A stretch of DNA of 5,617 bases, taken from Candidatus Wallbacteria bacterium (GTDB lineage Bacteria; Muiribacteriota; UBA6191; JACPRK01). How positions within the stretch are numbered: position 1 is the stretch's first letter; each line of letters opens with the position of its first letter. The position numbers and the translations under genes were made by a program. The notes below the pieces were generated by a model. The model had not been told where the DNA came from. It was given only the letters and a program-made list of their open reading frames with translations, and searched no databases. This document shows, one piece after another, positions 1-5,279 of the stretch. The DNA is taken from positions 1-5,617 of the forward strand of contig JACQFU010000100.1 of the NCBI GenBank assembly GCA_016199905.1. The letters run 5' to 3'.

Positions 1-17
1 CTGCTCGAAATTCTTAA

Positions 18-235
18 ACCCGTGAAACGCCTTGTTTTAGGTACTACCGCACTTGGACTGAAAACGGCCTCCTGACGGGCATCTCAGGCGTTCTGGACGC
101 GCTAGCCAGGAGACTCCGGCTAGACCTGGTCCTGATGAGCTTTGTCTACCTGGGTTGCGCCGAGGCATTCCTGACCGACTTGCCCGGAGACGCGGCCTTC
201 GCGAAGTTCTTTCTGCCGCGCCCGCTCCGGCGAAG
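18..235 (+). other. Possible coding remnant or shifted-frame N-terminus upstream of the cyclase
   Basis: The reading frame that contains ATG 135 is open from base 18 (after a TAA at 15-17) to a stop at 330-332. By hand count, 25 of 30 codons from 135 to 224 end in G or C, the bias of the real genes here. The cyclase frame over 155-223 scores only 12 of 23. Coding signal therefore seems to lie in this frame until about 225 and in the cyclase frame afterwards, a -1 change. No ATG, GTG or TTG start precedes 135 in this frame, and no Shine-Dalgarno is visible before 135. The stretch around bases 39-107 reads YYRTWTENGLL then VLDALARR, which faintly recalls the N-terminal part of IS5-family transposases (aromatic/Arg, Trp, Gly, then Leu-Ala-rich helix). 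That match is from memory and weak. It could be a decayed gene, a frameshifted cyclase N-terminus, or chance. Confidence 0.3.
71..123. repeat. Three consecutive small inverted repeats (stem-loops)
   Basis: Three adjacent inverted repeats are visible: CCTGA/TCAGG (71-75 with 84-88), GCGT/ACGC (88-91 with 97-100) and CTAGCC/GGCTAG (102-107 with 118-123). The last is strongest. Its inner bases GG (109-110) and CC (116-117) can also pair across a bulged A at 108, leaving a 5-base loop AGACT. No T-tract follows, so a classical intrinsic terminator is not supported. Possible roles are an RNA structure in the leader of the operon or an operator. The two shorter stems could easily be chance in GC-rich DNA. 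Confidence 0.3.
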
Positions 236-391
236 ATGCCGCGATTTCGAAGCGGCCACGCGGAGAGCGGCGGCGGAGGCGAGTCGCCTCTGGCCAGCTT
301 GCTTCTGCAGAAGGTCGAGACCGCCGGCCTGACTCATGCGCAAGCCCAGCCGGCAGCGTCCTCAGGTGGGATGCCGCGTTTCCGCAGCGGC
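236..391 (+). repeat. Duplicated MPRFRSG-coding motif (236-256 and 371-391)
   Basis: Two 21-base copies in the cyclase frame encode the same heptapeptide MPRFRSG and begin 135 bases (45 codons) apart. They differ at three bases (CGA/CGT, TTT/TTC, CGA/CGC), all third positions and all synonymous. This is best explained by selection on the peptide, so both copies are probably translated. It also supports a cyclase start at or upstream of 236. The peptide is basic and is followed by Gly-rich sequence in both places. It is not a motif I recognise. Confidence 0.65.
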
Positions 392-952
392 GGTGGACCT
401 GCACCTTCGGCCGACCAAACCAAAGCTACGGTGGCGATCATGTTCACGGACATTCAGGGCTCCACGGCGTACTTCGCGGAGCGGGGGGACGACGCCGGCT
501 TCGAGATGATCGAGCGGCATAACTCTCTGCTCTTCCCGGTGCTTCAGTCCCATGGGGGCGTGGTGATCAAGACCATCGGCGACGCCATCATGGGCTGCTT
601 CGAGAAGCCAATGCTGGCCGCGTCGGCTGCGGTCGACATGCAAAAGGTGTTGCAAGAGCATAACCGCGGCCAGACGGACTCGAAGGAACAGATCCGTGTG
701 CGGATTGGCGTGCACTACGGCGAGGCGATCGTCAAGAAGCACGATCCGGTGACGGGGCGGCCGGCCGACGTATTCGGAAACCTTGTGAACGTCGCCTCCC
801 GCATCGAAAGCCTGGCCAACGGCGGCGAGGTCTTCGTCAGCCACGACGTGGCCGCTCTGACCGATCACCCGATCCGATGCGAGTCCTTGGGGGAGAAGCA
901 GCTCAAGGGAGTCTCGCAACCGGTGGTGGTCTTCAGGGTGGACTGGCAATGA
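236..952 (+). CDS. Soluble class III adenylate cyclase
   Basis: Predicted to convert ATP to cAMP in the cytoplasm; no membrane segment or receptor domain is visible. Numbered from ATG 236 (238 aa), residues 1-60 are a Gly/Ala/Ser-rich leader with two MPRFRSG copies, and the cyclase homology domain runs from about 64 to 235. The catalytic set looks complete: metal-binding Asp72 (MFTDIQGST) and Asp116 (IGDAIMGCF), adenine-selecting Lys112 and Asp178, and Asn185 and Arg189 of NVASR. The Lys/Asp pair is the class IIIa type and predicts ATP rather than GTP. Catalytic cyclases work as dimers, so a homodimer is expected. The start is uncertain. TTG 155 adds 27 residues with poor codon bias; ATG 371 would drop one MPRFRSG copy; 236 keeps both copies but has no clear Shine-Dalgarno. 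The stop overlaps the start of the FecR-like gene, suggesting one operon. Confidence 0.9.
   Translation: MPRFRSGHAESGGGGESPLASLLLQKVETAGLTHAQAQPAASSGGMPRFRSGGGPAPSADQTKATVAIMFTDIQGSTAYFAERGDDAGFEMIERHNSLLFPVLQSHGGVVIKTIGDAIMGCFEKPMLAASAAVDMQKVLQEHNRGQTDSKEQIRVRIGVHYGEAIVKKHDPVTGRPADVFGNLVNVASRIESLANGGEVFVSHDVAALTDHPIRCESLGEKQLKGVSQPVVVFRVDWQ
949..952 (+). promoter_or_regulatory. ATGA stop/start overlap between cyclase and FecR-like gene
   Basis: The cyclase stop TGA (950-952) overlaps the ATG (949-951) of the next gene. This arrangement usually means translational coupling. A weak AGGG (935-938) lies 10 bases upstream. The overlap decides the start of the second gene, because a typical signal peptide begins exactly there, whereas an in-frame ATG at 877 would put 24 unrelated residues in front of it. 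Confidence 0.75.
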
Positions 953-1848
953 GCCGCCTCAGCGCAAGGACGATCGCGATTTCGGCCTGTCTGGCAATGC
1001 TGGCCGCCGTGGCGGCAACCGCCGAGACGCGCGCGACGCTGGTGCGAGTCGCGGGAGCGGTGACCATCACGCGGAAGGGCGGAGCGGGTGAGGAGCCCGC
1101 GCTGAAGGGAAGTCAACTCGGACCGGGCGACCGGGTTCGCGCCGGGGCGGGCGGCAAGGCCGATCTTCTGGTCGACGGCGCCTTGAAGAGCCTGAAGGCG
1201 AACGAGGAGTACGCGGTGGCCGACACGGCCAGCTCCTGGGTTGGGCCACTGATGGCCGAGATGGCCAGCCTGGTCGGGCAGACCGAAGAGGCGACGGCCC
1301 CGGGAGCGACCCGTCACACGACAGGTTCGGTGAAGCTGCTGTCGCCCATCGACACGGCAGTCCGCCAGGAGCCGGCCGTCCTCAAGTGGGAAGAAGCCAA
1401 GGAGAAGGGCGACTTTCTGGTCACGATCCGGGACTCGCTGGGCGAAGTGAAATACAAGAAGCCGTTGGCCGGGACGTCCGTCGATCTGGGCCAGGAACAT
1501 TGGACAGTGAGCCCCGGGCAACGCTACATCTGGTCGGTCGCCTTTCGTCCCGAGAAGCCGGGCGCGATCGCGGGCGCTCCCTCGGATGCCTGGTTTCAAT
1601 TGCTCCCCGCTGCGGAGTCAAGGGAGTTAGCGGATGCACTGACTGGTTTGGAGAAGGAGATGCCCGGCGAGAAGACGGGTGCGAGGCTCTCGCTGGCCCG
1701 CGCGCTGCTGCTTCAGAAGCACCAGTGCGTCGGGGACGCCATGCGGGCCCTCGGCGAGGCCGTGCAGCAGGGAGGCGGCGACCAGTGGGCAGCCGCGGCT
1801 TCGCGGCGGCTTCGGGCGCTGGGCGGAAAGCCGGCGGGGCCCAGATAG
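949..1848 (+). CDS. Secreted FecR-like domain protein
   Basis: A 299-residue exported protein with no visible enzymatic motif; probably an envelope-side ligand-binding or partner protein. Residues 1-25 form a signal peptide (basic MSRLSAR, hydrophobic core 8-22, likely cleavage ATA|ET after 25). ISAC at 11-14 fits a lipobox loosely, but its hydrophobic stretch is short, so signal peptidase I is preferred. Residues 29-90 match the FecR periplasmic fold: VAGAVTITRKGG, then LGPGDRVRAGAGGKADLLVDGALKS. Residues 126-219 look like a beta-sandwich (LLSPIDTAV, EPAVLKWEEA, YIWSVAFR). Residues 221-292 are helical and Ala-rich, possibly one or two TPR-like hairpins. It sits between the cyclase and the CHASE2 receptor gene. 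From memory, FecR-domain proteins often neighbour CHASE2 receptors, so binding to that CHASE2 domain is a reasonable inference. It is unlikely to be a true FecR sigma regulator, since no sigma factor or TonB receptor is present. Confidence 0.88.
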   Translation: MSRLSARTIAISACLAMLAAVAATAETRATLVRVAGAVTITRKGGAGEEPALKGSQLGPGDRVRAGAGGKADLLVDGALKSLKANEEYAVADTASSWVGPLMAEMASLVGQTEEATAPGATRHTTGSVKLLSPIDTAVRQEPAVLKWEEAKEKGDFLVTIRDSLGEVKYKKPLAGTSVDLGQEHWTVSPGQRYIWSVAFRPEKPGAIAGAPSDAWFQLLPAAESRELADALTGLEKEMPGEKTGARLSLARALLLQKHQCVGDAMRALGEAVQQGGGDQWAAAASRRLRALGGKPAGPR

Positions 1849-1850
1849 GA
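1847..1850 (+). promoter_or_regulatory. Ribosome binding site for the kinase-CHASE2-CHAT gene
   Basis: AGGA overlaps the TAG stop (1846-1848) of the FecR-like gene and lies 3 bases before ATG 1854, which is close spacing. Only 5 bases separate the stop from this start. The site supports 1854 over the far upstream ATG at 1386, because the zinc ribbon begins directly after 1854 and the longer frame would overlap the FecR-like gene for more than 450 bases. Confidence 0.6.
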
Positions 1851-1853
1851 CCG

Positions 1854-4800
1854 ATGCACCAGTTCGAGTGCCCGGGCTGCTCCGCCCCCATCTACAGCAA
1901 GAACCCCAAGGAGCAAGGCGGATTTCGCTGTGTGATGTGCGGGTTCATGCAGCCTCCGATCGCCGGCCCTGCGACGCCGCCACCCGGTCCGATCGAGGCG
2001 GCCGAGAAGAAAACCGCCGAGCCGGAACCGGCCCCAGCGCCGGAGGGTCCAGCGCTGCCCGAGGAGTGGGAGCTGATTCGTCTCCTCGGGCAGGGCGGCA
2101 TGGGACAGGTGTGGAGCGCCCGCCACAAGCTGACCGGGGATATGGCAGCTGTGAAGTGCCTGCTGGGCAGCCATGTGGAAGAGCCTCAGTACGCCAAACG
2201 CTTCGCGCAGGAGGTGCAGGTGTTGCACCGGCTGGACCACCCGCACGTGGTCCGGCTGCTGTACTCGGGAATCCACCAGGGGAGACCGTGGCTGGCGATG
2301 GAACTGGTGAACGGCCCGACGTTGCGGTCGCCGATGGAAGCGGGCAAGATGGCTCCCGAGGACGTCGTGCGGCACGCGCTCGAGATCGCGGACGCGCTCG
2401 ACTACACCCACAAGAAGGGCGTCGTTCACCGCGATCTGAAGCCGGAAAACGTGCTGCTCGATCCGTTGGGAGGGGCGAAGGTCACGGACTTCGGACTGGC
2501 GGGGCTCAAGTCGCAGGAGACTCGAAGCCGCCTGACGAGCTTCGGGATGGTGATGGGGACGATCGAGTACATGGCTCCGGAGCAACTCGCGGATACGTCC
2601 GGAGCAGGCCCCCCGGCCGATCTGTACTCGCTTGGAGTGATCCTTTTCGAGATGCTCACGAGCCGCAAGCCTCACGGCCAGGAGAGGCCCTCCGCAGTCG
2701 TGAAGAGCGTATCGGTGGAGTTGGATCAGCTTGTGTGTCGTTTGCTCGAGCGCAGTCCCTCGGACCGGCCCTCCTCGGCCGCCGCGGTCGTCGAGGAGCT
2801 GAAGAGGATCGAGGCCTTGCTCGCAGCCCGGCCCGGCGACAAACCCGTCCCCGAGCCCCCCGCGCATGTGACTGCGATTGTGCCGGCGGCGGTCGCTGTC
2901 CAAGCGACTCCGGGGAAGGCCCGGAAGGCCGAGGAGTCTCGCGAGCCGCCGCAGGCGCCGGCCGACTCGTGGAGCTCGCTGCTGAAGCGATGCCTGGCGC
3001 TTGCGCCGATTGCGTTGGCGCTGGCGTTCGTCTTACGGTCGGCCGACAACCGGCTCTGGGAAGCGTTTCTTCGGGTACGCGGCAGCTCTTCCCTGGACGG
3101 GCGGCTGTTGCTGGTGGACCTGGTGAAGTGGCCGCGGTCGCGAGAGGAACTGGCACGCGCGGTCACAGCGCTGCACACGGCGGGCGCCCGGGTCGTCGCC
3201 CTGGACGTGATGCTGGACCTGGTGGAGTCATCGGGTCCCCGCGGCAAGGTCGAGAGCCAGGCGCTCGCGGAGGCGATGCGCAAGTCGGGCCCCGTGCTGG
3301 CGCCCAGCCACATCCGCAAGGACGGTCAGGGGTTCGACGATCCTGAGGCGAGCTTCGGACTGGCCAAGGAGAAGTGCGGGTTCTGCGACTTCCGTCAGCT
3401 CGACGGGAAGGTCTGGAAGACGTGGCTGCTGCACAAGGGACGGCCGGCGTTCTCCCTGGCGACGGTGCTCGAGATGGAAGGGCGAACCCTGGGACAAGTG
3501 CAAGCCGACGCAAGCGGCCGACTGAGGATGGACGACATCTCGATACCGGCTTCGGGAGAGGGCAGCGGCTTGCTGGTGAACTACGTCGCCCACACGCCGC
3601 CGGGAGGCCAGATACTGGCGCTGGACGACGTGCTTTCGCGGGCCGACAAGGACCCTCAGTTGCTGGCGGACCTGTGCGCCAACAAGCTGGCGTTGATCGG
3701 CCGACTGACGCCGGACCCGAGCGGGATCAGCCAGGACGATCGATTCCGGGTGCCCGTGATGTCGGGGACCTCCAACGAGATGGCCGGGACGTTGATCCAC
3801 GCCAACATCATTCAGTCGTTGTTGAGAAGGCAGTTCCTGGATCGGACCGGAACGCTCTTCTCGATAGTTTTGGCGTTGCTGGCGCTGGGTGCCGGGCTAG
3901 CGGCGCCGATGCGATTGTCGGCCAGGTGGACGGCTGGGGTGATGGCCGGCCTGGGCGTGGGGGGGCTCGCGGCCGCCGCCGTGGCCTTTTCTTGGGGCGG
4001 CCTGCTGGTGCCGCTCTCGCCCCTGCTGGCCGGGCTGGGGACGGCGGCAGCGGCCGACTTCGCGTCCAGGAGTCGAACCATGCGGCGGATGGCCATGCTG
4101 CGGCTGAAGATGCGCAACCTGAGGCTGGAGCGGCTGGCGATCCTGCGGATCGAGTCGCGACCTCACGAGCAAAACCGGATTCGCTATTCGTATCAGCTCT
4201 CTTACCTGGACACGCAACTGGCGCCGGCAAGCACGCCCAGCCGGGACTATCTCGCTTTCCAGGGGCAGCGGCACGCCATCGTGGAGGCCTGCGATCAGCT
4301 CACGCGCGAACGGCTGGACAACCTGGTCAAGGAGGTCGAGTCGATTGGCCGTCGCGTCCACGCCGAGCTTCTGGGTCCCGAGTTCGGGACGATGTTGAAG
4401 GGTATCGATAGCGATTTCGCCGTGCTCGAGATCGACGAGGCGGAGGTGGAACTGCCGTGGGAGTTGGCCCGGCAGGACGGTCCTTGCCTTGGCGAACGAC
4501 TCTCCATCGGAAGGCGACTGCTGGTCACGGACTCGGGGAGCTGGGCGAGGCGCGAACGGATTCCGGATAAGCCATTGAAGTTCCTGTGCGTGGCCAGCCC
4601 GGTTTCTCCGGGAGTGGAAACTCTGCCGGACGCGGAGGAAGAGGCGCGCGAGCTGCTGGAGTTGATGGGGAAGTATCCCGAGCAGATCTCGGCGATTGCG
4701 CTGGTCGGACCGCAGGCCTCTCTGAAGGCGTTGCAGGAGCATCTGCGGGAGGGCGTCGACATCTTGCACTTCTCGGGGCACTCCCAGTACGTGCGCGAAG

Positions 4801-5192
4801 CGGCAGGCAGCTCCGGGCTCGTGTTTCCCGAGGGTATCCTGAACCCGGACAACCTGCGGGCGCTGGTAGGCTCGGCGCCTCCATCGCTCATCTACCTGAA
4901 CAGCTGCGAGTCGGCGAAGGTGACGCAGCAAGGCACCTGGGGAATGCAAGTTCGCATGCACGTGCCGCGCGCGTTCGTGCAGTCGGGCGTCAGCTTCTTC
5001 ATCGGTTCGCTCTGGCAGATCGAGGACAGCGTGGCGCGGACGGTTGCGCTCCGTTTCTACGAGGAGCTCCTGTCGGGCCTGCCGATCGGGACCAGCTTGA
5101 AGCTCGCAAAGGGCTCGGCCAAGAACGAATGGATGACGCAGGCCGCCTACGTGCTCTACGGCGATCCCAGGGTCACTATCGAGACGCTCTGA
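1854..5192 (+). CDS. Zinc ribbon-Ser/Thr kinase-CHASE2-CHAT protease fusion receptor
   Basis: A 1112-residue transmembrane protein with two apparently intact enzymes. Residues 1-33 are a zinc ribbon (Cys6, Cys9, Cys26, Cys29), followed by a Pro/Ala/Glu linker to about 70. Residues 72-320 are a Hanks-type kinase: Gly loop GQGGMG 79-84, Lys101, likely helix-C Glu120, HRDLKPEN 192-199 (Asp194), DFG 212-214, APE 241-243, and an activation loop with Ser220, Thr223, Ser225, Thr228 and Ser229. After a Pro-rich linker come one helix (380-396), an extracytoplasmic CHASE2 domain (about 397-660; WPRSREEL, GARVVALDVML, DRFRVPVMSG, GTLIHANIIQSLL) and helices near 667-687, 693-712 and 715-735. A basic, Leu-rich, possibly coiled-coil segment (741-768) leads to the CHAT domain (about 850-1112): VELPWELA, His976 in FSGHS, Cys1018 in LNSCES, SLWQIEDSVA and YVLYGDPR. 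His976 and Cys1018 are the expected caspase-like dyad. Predicted action: an envelope signal controls cytoplasmic phosphorylation and proteolysis; substrates are unknown. Probably co-translated with the cyclase and the FecR-like gene. Confidence 0.96.
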   Translation: MHQFECPGCSAPIYSKNPKEQGGFRCVMCGFMQPPIAGPATPPPGPIEAAEKKTAEPEPAPAPEGPALPEEWELIRLLGQGGMGQVWSARHKLTGDMAAVKCLLGSHVEEPQYAKRFAQEVQVLHRLDHPHVVRLLYSGIHQGRPWLAMELVNGPTLRSPMEAGKMAPEDVVRHALEIADALDYTHKKGVVHRDLKPENVLLDPLGGAKVTDFGLAGLKSQETRSRLTSFGMVMGTIEYMAPEQLADTSGAGPPADLYSLGVILFEMLTSRKPHGQERPSAVVKSVSVELDQLVCRLLERSPSDRPSSAAAVVEELKRIEALLAARPGDKPVPEPPAHVTAIVPAAVAVQATPGKARKAEESREPPQAPADSWSSLLKRCLALAPIALALAFVLRSADNRLWEAFLRVRGSSSLDGRLLLVDLVKWPRSREELARAVTALHTAGARVVALDVMLDLVESSGPRGKVESQALAEAMRKSGPVLAPSHIRKDGQGFDDPEASFGLAKEKCGFCDFRQLDGKVWKTWLLHKGRPAFSLATVLEMEGRTLGQVQADASGRLRMDDISIPASGEGSGLLVNYVAHTPPGGQILALDDVLSRADKDPQLLADLCANKLALIGRLTPDPSGISQDDRFRVPVMSGTSNEMAGTLIHANIIQSLLRRQFLDRTGTLFSIVLALLALGAGLAAPMRLSARWTAGVMAGLGVGGLAAAAVAFSWGGLLVPLSPLLAGLGTAAAADFASRSRTMRRMAMLRLKMRNLRLERLAILRIESRPHEQNRIRYSYQLSYLDTQLAPASTPSRDYLAFQGQRHAIVEACDQLTRERLDNLVKEVESIGRRVHAELLGPEFGTMLKGIDSDFAVLEIDEAEVELPWELARQDGPCLGERLSIGRRLLVTDSGSWARRERIPDKPLKFLCVASPVSPGVETLPDAEEEARELLELMGKYPEQISAIALVGPQASLKALQEHLREGVDILHFSGHSQYVREAAGSSGLVFPEGILNPDNLRALVGSAPPSLIYLNSCESAKVTQQGTWGMQVRMHVPRAFVQSGVSFFIGSLWQIEDSVARTVALRFYEELLSGLPIGTSLKLAKGSAKNEWMTQAAYVLYGDPRVTIETL

Positions 5193-5201
5193 GGTACTTG
5201 C

Positions 5202-5223
5202 GGCCGGAAACATCATGGCCGGA
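5202..5223. repeat. Short direct repeat GGCCGGA
   Basis: GGCCGGA occurs at 5202-5208 and again at 5217-5223, a 15-base period, just after the receptor gene stop. It could be a regulator site for the downstream gene, but seven GC-rich bases may repeat by chance. Confidence 0.2.
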
Positions 5224-5242
5224 CCACCGGTAGTAGCGGTGG
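5224..5242 (+). terminator. Weak hairpin in the gap after the receptor gene
   Basis: CCACCG (5224-5229) and CGGTGG (5237-5242) can form a perfect 6-base-pair stem with a 7-base loop. It is followed by CTTACTTTGTATT, which is T-rich but not a continuous T-tract. It may end the three-gene transcript, attenuate it, or structure the leader of the next gene. The rest of the 87-base gap (5193-5279) holds no convincing -35/-10 pair by eye. Confidence 0.25.
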
Positions 5243-5264
5243 CTTACTTTGTATTGGCGTACTC

Positions 5265-5270
5265 GAGGAG
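5265..5270 (+). promoter_or_regulatory. Strong Shine-Dalgarno for the downstream secreted protein
   Basis: GAGGAG lies 9 bases before ATG 5280. It is the clearest ribosome binding site in the window and fixes the start of the partial gene. The three cluster genes have weaker sites, so this gene may be translated independently of them. Confidence 0.7.
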
Positions 5271-5279
5271 TCGTTTGTC

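Noticed and set aside
11..39. Possible promoter TTCTTA - 17 bases - GTTTTA
   Set aside because: Spacing is right, but the -10 hexamer matches the consensus poorly, and promoter consensus in this lineage is unknown.
1..75. Possible C-terminal tail of an upstream gene (open frame from base 1 to TGA at 73-75)
   Set aside because: Only 24 codons, third positions mixed (about 11 of 24 G or C), unlike the genes here; such a short open stretch is expected by chance.
877..948. Start of the FecR-like gene at ATG 877
   Set aside because: It lies inside the cyclase C-terminus and puts 24 non-signal residues before a clean signal peptide that begins at ATG 949.
1386..1853. Upstream in-frame extension of the receptor gene back to ATG 1386 (156 extra residues)
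   Set aside because: It overlaps the FecR-like gene almost entirely in another frame, reads as Arg/Gly-rich shadow sequence, and the zinc ribbon with a ribosome binding site begins at 1854.
1713..2903. Antisense open frame of 396 codons opposite the kinase
   Set aside because: Same reason: His/Arg/Leu-rich reverse-complement shadow of a gene with a clear kinase domain.
1679..3346. Long + strand open frame of 555 codons overlapping the kinase region
   Set aside because: Arg/Gly-rich with no domain; a typical shadow frame in GC-rich DNA, while the overlapping frame has intact kinase motifs.
3897..5216. Long antisense open frame of 439 codons opposite the CHAT region
   Set aside because: Antisense shadow; the + strand carries conserved CHAT motifs and no ribosome binding site or domain supports the reverse frame.
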